In this document: positions 52,326 through 61,796 of the stretch, piece after piece
Layout of the letters: each line of letters begins with the position of its first letter
Numbering within the stretch: position 1 is the first letter of the stretch
Origin: Candidatus Heimdallarchaeota archaeon
Lineage (GTDB): Archaea; Asgardarchaeota; Heimdallarchaeia; JABLTI01
DNA: 64,000 nt
Direction of reading: 5' to 3'
Assembly (NCBI GenBank): GCA_018238155.1
Contig: JABCTZ010000017.1
Span: forward strand, 1-64,000
Program-made: the position numbers and the translations under genes
Notes under the pieces: model-generated
Database searches by the model: none
Seen by the model: only the letters and a program-made list of their open reading frames with translations
Told to the model about the DNA's origin: nothing

Positions 52326-53547
52326 GTATCCTTTAGCAAAGGTCATTGAAGGACAAACAACAATCATCGTACCCGATGTAGAAGCTTTTAGAAAGTCTCC
52401 CTCAAGTTTCCCGCCTTCAGATGCCCCTGTTTTTTACAATAAAAAGATGGAAATCAATCGAGATTTTGCTCTTGCTCTATTACGAGTGTACCTTAATAAG
52501 AAAGAAATTGAGGATGAAGTTACTTACTGTGAACCAATGGCTGGAAGTGGCATCCGTTCTATTCGTGTAGCAAATGAGCTGCCTTCTATACAAGTGCTAA
52601 TGAATGATCGAAATCCTCAAGCAGTAAAGCTTATCAAGGAAAACGTCAAACGATTAAAATTAAAAAAACATACTGAGGTTTTTGAAGAGGATGCTAATGA
52701 ATTAATGCTGCGTTTTCGAGCCTCGGGGAGGAAAATAGATATCATAGATTTGGACCCATTTGGATCACCATCACAGTTCATAGATGTGACTGCACAAACA
52801 ATAAGTAAAAATGGTCTGTTGGCAGTTACCTCTACTGATATGGCTACAATGTGTGGTGTGTACCCTAAAGCATGTATACGGAAATATGCATCAAAACCAA
52901 TTCATTCATTCATTAGTCATGAATTAGCTGTAAGAATGATGTTAGGGTTCACTGCAATAGCTTTAGCACGACATGGAAAAAGTGCGGTACCGATTTTTGC
53001 TCATAGTACTGAGCATTTTATTAGAGCATATATAATAATTGAGAAAGGTATTACCAAAGCAAAGAATGCAATGACAAATTTAGGTTTTGTTGCTCATTGC
53101 AATAATTGTTATAGTCTTGAAACGGTAAATGGATTGATCAATACTCTTGCGAAGCAATGTTCCAATTGTGAGCAAATACGTCAAATAGGTGGTCCTATCT
53201 GGCTAGGTAAAATGTATGAGAAGGATTATGTTAAAGCTTTGGAAAATGAATTGGTTCAAAATGCAATTGCTTATGGTACTACAAAGAAAATGCTCAAAAT
53301 TGTTTCTTTAGTAAAAGAGGAAGTTGAAGCAGAAGTTTCCTCAGAAAAAAATCATTTTTACTTTGACATACATCGAATAACTGATAAATTAAATTTACCC
53401 TCGCCAAAAATGGTCAAAGTAATTGCCATCCTTCAAAAAGGAGGTTTCATTGCTTTTAGAACTCATTTCAGAACAAATTCGATTAAAACTGATGCTCCAA
53501 TTGAAAAAGTAGTTGAAACAGTGAAACAAGCTATCCAAGAAAAGTAA
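52318..53547 (+). CDS. trm1: tRNA (guanine26-N2)-dimethyltransferase
   Basis: 409 residues. The N-terminal PVFYNKKMEINRDFAL segment, SAM motif EPMAGSGIRSIRVANEL (72-88), catalytic DLDPFGSPSQFID (145-157) and zinc cysteines HCNNC and CSNC are those of archaeal Trm1, which makes m2,2G at position 26 of tRNA. Co-transcribed with rlmE and probably rnhB, forming an RNA-processing operon. Confidence 0.95.
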   Translation: MIKYPLAKVIEGQTTIIVPDVEAFRKSPSSFPPSDAPVFYNKKMEINRDFALALLRVYLNKKEIEDEVTYCEPMAGSGIRSIRVANELPSIQVLMNDRNPQAVKLIKENVKRLKLKKHTEVFEEDANELMLRFRASGRKIDIIDLDPFGSPSQFIDVTAQTISKNGLLAVTSTDMATMCGVYPKACIRKYASKPIHSFISHELAVRMMLGFTAIALARHGKSAVPIFAHSTEHFIRAYIIIEKGITKAKNAMTNLGFVAHCNNCYSLETVNGLINTLAKQCSNCEQIRQIGGPIWLGKMYEKDYVKALENELVQNAIAYGTTKKMLKIVSLVKEEVEAEVSSEKNHFYFDIHRITDKLNLPSPKMVKVIAILQKGGFIAFRTHFRTNSIKTDAPIEKVVETVKQAIQEK

Positions 53548-53589
53548 TTTTTAAGACAATCCTTTTGTTTCAAGAAGGTAGAGAATACT

Positions 53590-54267
53590 TTGAAGCCAAT
53601 GTATCTTGCCGGAGTAGATGAAGCAGGACGAGGTCCCGTTTTAGGTCCCCTAGTAGTTGCTGGAGTAGTTTTACACCAAGATGATTTACCACAACTAGTT
53701 GAAAATGGGCTTGCAGATTCTAAACTCGTTCCAAAGGAAAAACGAGAACGCCTATATCAAACTATTTTAGCCAAAGCAATTGATTATAAAGTAATTATCA
53801 TTGAAGCATCAGATATTGATAGTCAAAGAGCACAAGCAATAAACCTGAATAAAATTGAAATGAATTCCTTTGTTGAAATATTACTTTTAATGAAAAAATG
53901 GTCAAAGGCTTTTGTTGATGCTTGCGATAGAAATGCTAATCGATTTCAATTAACATTACAAAATAGAGTGAGTACTAATATCGTTGCAGAGCATTTTGCA
54001 GATCAAACCTACCCCATTGTTTCTGCAGCATCAATTATTGCCAAGGTTGTTCGTGATAGGGAAATAGAAAAATATCACAATGAATATGGTGTGGACTTTG
54101 GTAGTGGGTACCCACACGATTCAAAAACAAATCAGTTTCTAAACGACTACATTTCTAAATATGGTAAATTACCGTTGGTTGCCCGAAAAAGTTGGGAAAC
54201 ATCAAGAAGAGTTGTTGAAATATACGAACAAAGAAATTTGGATGAGTTCTTTTCAAACGCTGAATAG
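53590..54267 (+). CDS. rnhB: Ribonuclease HII
   Basis: 225 residues from TTG with AAGGTAGAG upstream. AGVDEAGRGPVLGPLVVAGV gives the first acidic pair of the DEDD site, FVDACDRN the third acid, and SAASIIAKVVRDREIEKY and GSGYPHDSKT complete the family signature. It removes ribonucleotides and RNA primers in RNA-DNA hybrids. It converges with the regulator gene 7 bp away. Confidence 0.96.
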   Translation: MKPMYLAGVDEAGRGPVLGPLVVAGVVLHQDDLPQLVENGLADSKLVPKEKRERLYQTILAKAIDYKVIIIEASDIDSQRAQAINLNKIEMNSFVEILLLMKKWSKAFVDACDRNANRFQLTLQNRVSTNIVAEHFADQTYPIVSAASIIAKVVRDREIEKYHNEYGVDFGSGYPHDSKTNQFLNDYISKYGKLPLVARKSWETSRRVVEIYEQRNLDEFFSNAE

Positions 54268-54274
54268 GACAACA

Positions 54275-55258
54275 TTATTTTTCCTTGTTATCTTTTTTCT
54301 TCTTTAATTTTGTGAGTTCATCAATAGAGAGAATAGGGACTCCTTTGAATTCTTTCTGATCAATTTCAGAACCAACTATAACCAAAGGATTAGCATCGGC
54401 AATTCTGGATACATTGTAAGTTACAAGTATTTTTTTAGTAAAATCATCTCCACTAGGCTTTCGTGTTATTCCAGTAATAGTTGTAATTGATTTTTCAAAT
54501 TCATCGATCTTATCGACCGATTTTGCTAACACTCTAAATGGCAATTTTTTCGTCCAAAGCTGATCCTTCATTCCTAAGGAATCAAAATGTTTTTTGACAT
54601 CTTTTTCAAGTTCACTTCTTGGTGCTCCAGAATATTTCTCAGGTTGAGTAACAGACCCTATCCTTTGCATTTCATCGAACAAGTTTATTGCTAAGGTTAA
54701 GGGTTCATCAAGGAATTCTTCAATCATCATTGCTGTCTCTAGAGAGACGTTGATCTTCCCACGTTCATACTCATATACAGCTCGCTTTGATATACCCACT
54801 TCTCGGGCTAGATCACTTAAGCTAAGGTTTTTTCCAACTCTTTTTTCTTTCAAAAGGTCGCCATCAAACCTAACTTTGAACCCGCCACGGTAGGCAAAGA
54901 TGAGAGGAGGAATTTTGTGGAGCAGCAGATTTCGAAGAGTTTCGAGAGAAACTACTGGAATTTCATAGCGAGAATAAACAACACCATCTTCAATAACTGA
55001 ATTTCTTCGAATATTTTTTCCAACAATAAGTGGAAGACCTCCAAGCATTGAAGAAAGTTTTCGAAGTTCATAAGCTTGATCTTCACGGAGGTTATCGATA
55101 GTTTCAATTATTTTTACTAACATTAGTAGATATTGTTTCTTTGCGATAATGTCGAAACAACCACCACAACCTAGTAAAGGAATCGATAGATCAAAATGGA
55201 GGGTCTCAAATAACTGAGTGATTCCTTGAATAAATTGTTGGTGTTTATCTACAATCAT
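54275..55258 (-). CDS. Archaeal Cro/CI-type HTH regulator (COG1395-like)
   Basis: 327 residues. About 130 residues of an alpha/beta domain with GCGGCFDIIAKK precede an HTH_3 domain at about 140-195 (NLSLSDLAREVGISKRAVYEYERGKINVSLETAMMIEEFL), and a C-terminal alpha/beta domain with cysteine-free hydrophobic strands (PLVIVGSEIDQKEFKGVPILSIDEL). This three-part layout is that of a conserved archaeal predicted regulator of unknown targets. Confidence 0.85.
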   Translation of the reverse strand: MIVDKHQQFIQGITQLFETLHFDLSIPLLGCGGCFDIIAKKQYLLMLVKIIETIDNLREDQAYELRKLSSMLGGLPLIVGKNIRRNSVIEDGVVYSRYEIPVVSLETLRNLLLHKIPPLIFAYRGGFKVRFDGDLLKEKRVGKNLSLSDLAREVGISKRAVYEYERGKINVSLETAMMIEEFLDEPLTLAINLFDEMQRIGSVTQPEKYSGAPRSELEKDVKKHFDSLGMKDQLWTKKLPFRVLAKSVDKIDEFEKSITTITGITRKPSGDDFTKKILVTYNVSRIADANPLVIVGSEIDQKEFKGVPILSIDELTKLKKKKDNKEK

Positions 55259-55390
55259 TTTCTTATCCTTCGTACACTCATTGTATAATTGGACGGTTCT
55301 CTCAAATGAAAAAATAATCTTATTAGAAAGAAATTTGTCACAAGTGACTTTAAAGTCTTGCGTTTTTTACATGTGAGATGAAGAAAAAAA

Positions 55391-56392
55391 CTATCCTTTC
55401 TGCTTCCGAATAAGCAATTTTAATGGTTTTGCAAGGCGCTCATCCATAACGAATATTTTTATTCCAGATTTGAGATTCTTTTTATTTACGACCATTTTTC
55501 CGTCAAGAATAATTCCTTTAAGCATAAGCTTTGGATCTGCAAGACCAAAAGCATAAGCAATGCGAGTTGCGAGTTCTTCTATTGTTTCTCCATTTTCAAC
55601 TATGAATTTCGCTTCTTCAAGCTCATATTGTTCTCCACAAACAGGACACTTCTTATTTCGTGCTAACCTAATGGTTGTTGATGTACCTGAAAGACCATCA
55701 TAAAAGAAATAATTATCAAGGGGAGTTCCAATTTTCATTATTGTTTTTAATGCTTCTTGACTGAGAATGCCGCCGATAATCATAGATAGAGTTGCGACAG
55801 CAGGCATTGGAGCTTCTTTTTTCTTAGGTAAATGCTTTCGTTTTTTACCTACAGGAGAACAAGCTTGACTTAGCTTTTCTTGCGGAATTAGAGGTTGGCA
55901 TTCAAAACATGGAGTTTCATATGGAACGATTCTCTGTACATGCCCTAGAAAACCAAACATACCACCAGAGATGAGTGGTTTTTTCACATCTACTACCAAT
56001 GAGTTTAACCATCGACGAGCATCGAAGGAATCCAAACCAGCGATAATAACATCACATTCCTTGTAATATTTTCGCTTTACTTCTTCCAATCTCATAGGTA
56101 AGGAAATAACTTCGATTTCAGGATTTATTTCTCGTAACCGCTTAGCGGCAATTTCTGATTTGTATTTTCGAACATCTCGTTTTCGAAATAGAAATTGACG
56201 GTTCAAATTACTGTATTCAATAGTATCCATATCACAGAGGTATATATGACCAACACCACTTAAAGCTAAATTTGCGGCAACGAAAGAGCCAAGAGCACCA
56301 ACACCAGCTACTAGAGCAGTAGCTTTAGTAATACTATCTTGATTCCAATTTTTAATTCTCATTTGTCGGTCGTATCTTGACATACCTCTCAC
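55391..56392 (-). CDS. Second E1-like enzyme with C-terminal ubiquitin-fold-like domain
   Basis: 333 residues. RYDRQMRIKNW, VAGVGALGSFVAANLALSGVGHIYLCD and SNLNRQFLFR are classic ThiF/Uba motifs; zinc cysteines are C162/C165 and C249/C252. The likely catalytic cysteine is C178 (SQACSPVG). A lysine-rich insertion follows (KKRKHLPKKKEAP). Residues 260-320 (IVENGETIEELATRIAYAFG...KGIILDGKMVVNKKNLKSGIKIFVM) look like a beta-grasp domain equivalent to the E2-binding ubiquitin-fold domain of UBA2/UBA3. It stands alone, away from the operon at 26330. It may serve the ubiquitin-like protein there, or a Urm1/SAMP-type modifier. Confidence 0.85.
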   Translation of the reverse strand: MRGMSRYDRQMRIKNWNQDSITKATALVAGVGALGSFVAANLALSGVGHIYLCDMDTIEYSNLNRQFLFRKRDVRKYKSEIAAKRLREINPEIEVISLPMRLEEVKRKYYKECDVIIAGLDSFDARRWLNSLVVDVKKPLISGGMFGFLGHVQRIVPYETPCFECQPLIPQEKLSQACSPVGKKRKHLPKKKEAPMPAVATLSMIIGGILSQEALKTIMKIGTPLDNYFFYDGLSGTSTTIRLARNKKCPVCGEQYELEEAKFIVENGETIEELATRIAYAFGLADPKLMLKGIILDGKMVVNKKNLKSGIKIFVMDERLAKPLKLLIRKQKG

Positions 56393-56593
56393 TCACAAGA
56401 AGTTTTATGCATTAGTCCGAAATAGTTTAGAACACAATTAACTCTTTCGTTTAAGAAATCACTCTAGGATTTTAATTGCTTTGATAATTCCCAAAGCAAT
56501 GATTTTTATACTAATTCAATCTGAAATAACACAGTAATTCTTAACAAAAAAATGAAGGTAAGAATTTTAAAAAATAAATAGGTGCAAAACAAG

Positions 56594-57571
56594 TTGCCAG
56601 AAGTTTACGAATGGCGTGGAGCCAGACCCGGAGACATAGTTTGGAGACACCCTGATGATAGAATTCAATGGGGCAGTCAAATTATTGTCAAGCAAAATCA
56701 AAACGCTATCCTTTTCAAAGAAGGAAAAGCTTATGATGTACTTTCACCAGGAAGACATTTCATCACAACCAAAAATCTTCCCTTAATAACTAAGTTATTA
56801 TCAAAGATTGTTGGTTATGACAGATCACCATTTAATGCTGAAGTTATTTTTATAAGTCTTAGTGATTTTAAAGGTAAATTTGGTGGTAGAACACAAACAA
56901 TGGACCTTGCTCCATTACAATTCCATGGGGAATATTTCTTTGAAATAAAAGAACCAACACCCTTCATTATGGAAGTTGTAGGAAACCAAAGTATCTACAA
57001 TTCTGCTGCAGCACTAGATTATCTCAGAGGATTCTTTGTGCAAACATCTATGGATAATTTATCAGGATTTAAACTGATCAAAGTAATGCAAGAATTGAAT
57101 GAAGTAAGCGAAGAGATTGAGAAAACAATCTATCAACAATTAACTAGATGGGGTATTAATCTCATTGATTTGAAATTCCTTGGAGTTGATACTACACCAG
57201 AATATCGTGACCGATTGTTCTGGATGCAATCAGGAGTTTCTGCTGATAAACTCATTACATTGAAAACAGTAGAAAAATCATCAGAACATCTTGGAAAATC
57301 ACCAGGAGCAGGTCTCGGTGCAGGTATGTTCCTCATGCCAGAATTAATGAGACAAGCCAATGAAACAAAATCATCTGGTAGAGCTGATCAAGAAGCAGTA
57401 GTTCAATGTGCAAAATGTGGACACGATTCTTCTCCAGCAGCGAAATTCTGTCCTTCGTGTGGGACCCAAATGGGTGTCAAACCAAGAAAAGCGGCAAAGT
57501 TCTGTACTAATTGCGGAGCTCAGGTTGATGGTAAATCCAAATTCTGTTCAGGATGCGGTGCTTCGTTTTAA
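56594..57571 (+). CDS. SPFH-domain protein with double zinc ribbon
   Basis: About 325 residues from TTG 56594 (AGGTG 9 nt upstream; GTG 56582 overlaps the box). An SPFH/band-7 domain spans about 10-230 (VKQNQNAILFKEGKAYDVLSPGRHFITTKNLP, YGI-type WGINLIDLKFLGVD). A glycine/methionine-rich spacer and two C-terminal zinc ribbons follow (CAKCG...CPSCG and CTNCG...CSGCG). This matches the YdjI-like virion-core-protein family. No membrane helix is present. It may assemble on membranes as a scaffold. Confidence 0.85.
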   Translation: MPEVYEWRGARPGDIVWRHPDDRIQWGSQIIVKQNQNAILFKEGKAYDVLSPGRHFITTKNLPLITKLLSKIVGYDRSPFNAEVIFISLSDFKGKFGGRTQTMDLAPLQFHGEYFFEIKEPTPFIMEVVGNQSIYNSAAALDYLRGFFVQTSMDNLSGFKLIKVMQELNEVSEEIEKTIYQQLTRWGINLIDLKFLGVDTTPEYRDRLFWMQSGVSADKLITLKTVEKSSEHLGKSPGAGLGAGMFLMPELMRQANETKSSGRADQEAVVQCAKCGHDSSPAAKFCPSCGTQMGVKPRKAAKFCTNCGAQVDGKSKFCSGCGASF

Positions 57572-57617
57572 TTAGAAATCAAGTGGTTTCTAATTTATCC
57601 CCTCTTTTTTTCGGGGA
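57572..57617 (+). terminator. Double hairpin terminator after the SPFH gene
   Basis: Stem 1 TTAGAAATC/GGTTTCTAA (57572-57593, one T-G pair). Stem 2 TCCCC/GGGGA (57598-57617) with a T-rich loop. Confidence 0.6.
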
Positions 57618-57781
57618 ATTTCCTTTCTTTTTCAAATAAACCTTCTTTCGATCATTTAATTTGAGTAGCAATTTCTTGAGTATAATTCTAACGAAAATAT
57701 TATCAAGTTCCAAAAGCAATGTAACGCGTTGACAAAAACTCTTTAGCAATTAGACAATTAAATAGACCGTTAGTGATTAAA

Positions 57782-58999
57782 ATGAGTGAAGCGAAAACAC
57801 CAAGAAACGTTCATCTAAAAATAGTAAAAGAAAAACATAAACAATTACCTGCAATAATGAAAGAAGCAGCTATTGACTGTTGGGTTATTTTTACTCGAGA
57901 AACAGCACAAATATCAGAACCAGTAATGGATATTGTCGTAGGAGGAGATATAGTGTGGCATTCAGCATTTGTCTTCTCAAACATAAAAGGACAATTCAAG
58001 AAAACAGCAATAGTGGGAAATTATGATGTGAATGCTGAAAAAGATAAGGAGATTTGGGATGAAGTACTGGGATACAAAGAAGGGATTTCTGCTCTCCTAA
58101 AAGGATACATTGAGAAATTGGATTCAAAAAACATAGCACTAAATTATGATATAGATGATGTGTCCGCAGACGGACTAACTTATGGAATGTACCTAACTCT
58201 AGTGAAAATATTAGGTGAGAAAAAGGAACTATTCACAAGTGCAGCACCAATAATACAGAAATTGCGTGGACGAAAATCTGAAACAGAAATAGAGCTAGTA
58301 ACTAAAGCATGTTTACTAACAAAAGACATATACAAAAGGATAGGTGCACAAGTAAAAGTAGGGATGAATGAAGCCGAAATACAAAAGATGTTCCACGATG
58401 AAATGAACAAATTGGGAATAATAGAATCCTGGCAAAGAAACTCATGTCCATCCGTTGATGCAGGACCTGATAAAGAAATAGGTCATTCGGGACCACAACC
58501 AACAATAAAAGTGCAAAAGGGACAAACACTCCATTACGATTTTGGAGTGAAATTACATGGCTATTGTTCGGATATACAAAGAATGTATTTCTTCGGTGCA
58601 GAGAAAGATATCCCAGATGAATTGATACACGCATTTGATACTGTGTATAAAGCAATAACACTCTCAGCAGAATTCATAAAACCAGGGGTAAAAGGACATG
58701 AAGTAGATAAAATAGCCCGGAACCACGTAATCTCGAGAGGATATGAAGAATACGGGCATGCATTAGGTCATCAAGTAGGAAGACAAGCGCACGATGGAGG
58801 AACATTATTGGGTCCATTATGGGAACGATATGGAAATATTCCAAAAGGTGTAGTAGAAGAAAATATGATTTTTACTTTAGAACTAAATGTTAAAACAAAG
58901 AATTATGGTTATGTTTCCTTAGAGGAAGATATAGTAATAACAAAAGATGGTTGTAGATTTCTAATTCCACGACAAGAAAAATTCATAATAATTGACTGA
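57782..58999 (+). CDS. M24-family metallopeptidase (Xaa-Pro aminopeptidase-like)
   Basis: 405 residues from ATG 57782 with AGTGAT upstream. An N-terminal creatinase-like domain (1-165) precedes the pita-bread domain. Metal ligands: D in HYDFGVKL, D in GYCSDIQR, H in YGHALGHQVG, E in TLELNVK and E in SLEEDIVI, all present. It probably trims X-Pro dipeptides or N-termini in the cytosol. Confidence 0.9.
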   Translation: MSEAKTPRNVHLKIVKEKHKQLPAIMKEAAIDCWVIFTRETAQISEPVMDIVVGGDIVWHSAFVFSNIKGQFKKTAIVGNYDVNAEKDKEIWDEVLGYKEGISALLKGYIEKLDSKNIALNYDIDDVSADGLTYGMYLTLVKILGEKKELFTSAAPIIQKLRGRKSETEIELVTKACLLTKDIYKRIGAQVKVGMNEAEIQKMFHDEMNKLGIIESWQRNSCPSVDAGPDKEIGHSGPQPTIKVQKGQTLHYDFGVKLHGYCSDIQRMYFFGAEKDIPDELIHAFDTVYKAITLSAEFIKPGVKGHEVDKIARNHVISRGYEEYGHALGHQVGRQAHDGGTLLGPLWERYGNIPKGVVEENMIFTLELNVKTKNYGYVSLEEDIVITKDGCRFLIPRQEKFIIID

Positions 59000-59334
59000 A
59001 TGCTAACAAAAATCATTATAGAAAGAAAAAACAAGGGAAGAGAAAAGGACTAGTTCTTTCTCTCAATTCTTTTTCTACTTTCGAATTAACAATAAATATT
59101 GATACTACCAACATAAGAAAAATTAGTCGCATTTTTTTTTCAAGCAATCAAAAAAACTACTTTTTATCTTAGATTCTTTTCGGAATAATAATGAGAATGA
59201 ACGATCTTTCCTTTTAGATTATTTTGGATCTTTCAGAGAGGATGTTTGTAAGTAACTATTAAAGTCAAATAATCTCAACAATTATTAACAAAAAATCCAT
59301 TTGTAGTAGTGATTAGTAGAATAATCAGTTGTAG
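59000..59334. other. Intergenic region with terminator-like stem
   Basis: 335 bp. An imperfect stem AGAGAAAAGGAC/GTTCTTTCTCT around 59039-59063 is followed by T-rich sequence and probably ends the M24 transcript. The rest is AT-rich with no ORF. Confidence 0.35.
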
Positions 59335-60354
59335 ATGATTTATACCATGACCAAATTAGTGCTAGCTGGAACAATTCGTGCTGATATTGGAATGCCCCGG
59401 GGCATTGATCTATTGCTTTCTGGAAAAAGTGCTCTAGATGCTATTGAGGAGACAATCAAAATTGTTGAGGATAATCAGGATGATTGGACCGTTGGATCAG
59501 GTGGTTTACCAAACCTTCTTGGTGAGGTTGAACTCGACGCTTCAATAATGGACGGGACAACTCTTCGTGCAGGCGCTGTTGCTAGTATTAAGAACTATAA
59601 GAATCCCATTTCTATTGCTCGGAAAGTCATGGAGAAAACTCCTCACGTTTTACTGGTTGGAGAGGGTGCTAGCCAATTTGCAAAGATAATGGGTTTTGAG
59701 CAAGCAGAATTATTGACTGAAAATGCTCAAGACATGCACAAAGATTTCTTGGAAGGAAAGGGAATAATCAAGAAATCATATGACACTGAAAAATCTTTCA
59801 AAACCAAAGAACGATATTTCAAATCATTTCAAGATATGGTTCAAAATGCCAAGCTTATGGATTGGTATCGTGATTACGTTGCAAATAATCATGGAACAGT
59901 TAACATCCTTGCAAAAGATATAAACGATAATATTTGCTGTGGAGTGTCCACCTCGGGATTATCTTTTAAATTTCCAGGAAGAGCAGGTGATTCTCCAATT
60001 ATTGGAGCAGGAAATTATGCTGATAGTCGGTATGGCGCAGCTGCATGTGTAGGAATGGGTGAACTGGTCATTCGTTTATCTCTTGCTCGAATAGCTGTCT
60101 ATGAACTCTCTAAAGGAGCAACTGTAGAAGAAGCAGCTGTTAATGCGATAAAATCTTTGAAGGATTTAGCTCCAGATCAAGGTTCAGTTTCAATTTTGGT
60201 TATGGGTAAAGATGGAAAAGTCACTGCTGCTTGTAATTGGAAAAATTACTATTATTGGATAGCCACTTCAGATGAACCTATTCTACAAAAGAAAGAATGT
60301 ATTTATGTTGATCTAGCATTAGAAGAAATTAATGGTGTTGGTTATCATCGTTAA
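59335..60354 (+). CDS. Asparaginase/glycosylasparaginase-family Ntn hydrolase
   Basis: 339 residues. The expected autoprocessing site and Thr nucleophile is T188 in ANNHGTVNILAKD, which corresponds to H-D/G-T-V/I in the isoaspartyl peptidase and glycosylasparaginase family. RAGDSPIIGAGNYAD matches the substrate-binding loop GRVGDSPIIGAG. An ATG at 59347 (MTKLVLAGTI) is an equally possible start. No signal peptide is seen, so a cytosolic asparagine or isoaspartyl-peptide hydrolase is likely. Confidence 0.9.
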   Translation: MIYTMTKLVLAGTIRADIGMPRGIDLLLSGKSALDAIEETIKIVEDNQDDWTVGSGGLPNLLGEVELDASIMDGTTLRAGAVASIKNYKNPISIARKVMEKTPHVLLVGEGASQFAKIMGFEQAELLTENAQDMHKDFLEGKGIIKKSYDTEKSFKTKERYFKSFQDMVQNAKLMDWYRDYVANNHGTVNILAKDINDNICCGVSTSGLSFKFPGRAGDSPIIGAGNYADSRYGAAACVGMGELVIRLSLARIAVYELSKGATVEEAAVNAIKSLKDLAPDQGSVSILVMGKDGKVTAACNWKNYYYWIATSDEPILQKKECIYVDLALEEINGVGYHR

Positions 60355-60369
60355 GATTTTTTTAAAAAG

Positions 60370-60393
60370 AGGTTAAGAGACGTTAATTAACCT
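60370..60393 (+). terminator. Terminator after the asparaginase gene
   Basis: AGGTTAA, 10-nt loop, TTAACCT, followed by TCTTGGTTTTTTTCTTG. Confidence 0.65.
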
Positions 60394-60556
60394 TCTTGGT
60401 TTTTTTCTTGTTGTTGTTGTTATCGTCTTCTTCATACCAACCTACGAGAAAGTGATTTGTGTATTGAGATATGTTTTATATTTAGCTAATTATGCACAAA
60501 AAATAATAAGGAGATTAAAGTTAGAGAATATAATTTAGCAATATGAGGGATCAACA

Positions 60557-61075
60557 ATTTCAAATGAAGATGAAACCAATATCTACACTGCGAGTGCAAG
60601 ACGAGCTTTTATAGTCAAGAACCCAGTTCCAGAAGAGAAACTGTTAGCTGGAAATGAAATTATGATTGGGTGGTCCAAAGCTGAAGGATTATTAGATGAG
60701 AAATTATCTCGAGATGATTTTCGAGAAATTATTCATAAAGAATATTTTCCGCGGGAAGAGAATAAGCGTCGCTCAGGACAAGTTGCTGGTGATCTCTGGC
60801 GATTCATTCGCGATATGAAATTAAATCATTATGTTCTCATACCAACAAAAGATGGATTCTTCATTGGACAGATTACTGGTCCATCAACATATGATGAAAT
60901 GAAAATCTTTAATGATACTGCATATCATAGAAAAGTGGAATGGTTAAATGATAAGAAATCTGTCCCCTATAAAATGATCACTGAAGAGCTGCAAAAGAAG
61001 ATGAAATCAATTCAATCAGTTATTGATGCAACTGTTCTTTATGATGAAATTGAATTTGCCTTAAGACATCTGTAA
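60557..61075 (+). CDS. Stand-alone Mrr-N/EVE-like domain protein
   Basis: The frame is open from 60539, but the first ATG is at 60662. Upstream codons (SNEDETNIYTASARRAFIVKNPVP) look like real coding sequence. GAGGGATC lies 8 nt before an ATT at 60557, which would give 172 residues. The region RRSGQVAGDLWRFIRDMKLNHYVLIPTKDGFFIGQITG...YHRKVEWL matches the PUA-like N-terminal domain of Mrr-type restriction proteins, but no nuclease domain follows. It may read modified bases. Confidence 0.65.
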   Translation: MSNEDETNIYTASARRAFIVKNPVPEEKLLAGNEIMIGWSKAEGLLDEKLSRDDFREIIHKEYFPREENKRRSGQVAGDLWRFIRDMKLNHYVLIPTKDGFFIGQITGPSTYDEMKIFNDTAYHRKVEWLNDKKSVPYKMITEELQKKMKSIQSVIDATVLYDEIEFALRHL

Positions 61076-61094
61076 ACATGAAGTAGCTAATGAA

Positions 61095-61117
61095 TCCAAT
61101 AATGATAGATTATTGGA
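61095..61117. terminator. Bidirectional terminator between convergent genes
   Basis: TCCAATAAT-GATAG-ATTATTGGA, a perfect 9-bp stem between the Mrr-N-like gene and the flavin reductase gene. Confidence 0.6.
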
Positions 61118-61126
61118 CTATTATCT

Positions 61127-61663
61127 TTATTCAGTTTTTTTAGTCAATTGCTCAAAAAACGTTGGAGCATTTTTGGGTGCTTTTCCATGTTTTACTTTGT
61201 GATAATAAGCATAGGTCAGTGGTTCTCCATCTCGAGTAATTTTTCCACCAACAACTTTCGCGATAAAGAGAGTATGTGTTCCACAATCAACTGACTCTTT
61301 TACAACACCTTCAAGATATCCTAGAGAATGATCATAAACAATAGGTGCACCGGTTAAGAAATTTTCAATATTCAATGGTTCTTCGAATTTATCGAAATCC
61401 CTGCCAGATCGAAAACCAAAACGGCCAATAAATTTCATAGGTGTTTCTTTACAGAGAACAGAGGCAGTAAAGACTTTACTTTCCATAATGAAATCATGAG
61501 TGTAATTTTCTTTCGAAATGCTTACTGCAATCATTTGTGGTTCAGATGTTATTTGAAATATAGTATTTACTATCAAACCATTGTACTTGTCTCCTTTTTT
61601 AGAACAGAGGAGAAAGAGACCATAGCTGATTAAGCGTATGCTTTCGTAGAGTTTTTCGACCAT
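61127..61663 (-). CDS. Flavin reductase-like FMN-binding protein
   Basis: 178 residues. The split-barrel flavin-binding fold is shown by YNGLIVNTIFQITSEPQMIAVSISKENYTHDFI, FTASVLCKETPMKFIGRFGFRSGRD and VVKESVDCGTHTLFIAKVVGG. Proteins of this type reduce flavins or form part of high-molecular-weight rubredoxin-linked oxygen reduction. No partner gene is next to it. Confidence 0.85.
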   Translation of the reverse strand: MVEKLYESIRLISYGLFLLCSKKGDKYNGLIVNTIFQITSEPQMIAVSISKENYTHDFIMESKVFTASVLCKETPMKFIGRFGFRSGRDFDKFEEPLNIENFLTGAPIVYDHSLGYLEGVVKESVDCGTHTLFIAKVVGGKITRDGEPLTYAYYHKVKHGKAPKNAPTFFEQLTKKTE

Positions 61664-61796
61664 GAGATTTCATCCAAAATAGTACATTATATCTATACCT
61701 TTAGAATATTCTAAATTTAACCATTAAAAAAATATCGCTTAATAATATTCTCTTTTCCATTCTCTAAAATGTTATAAAAAAGTGGAATTAGTTTTT

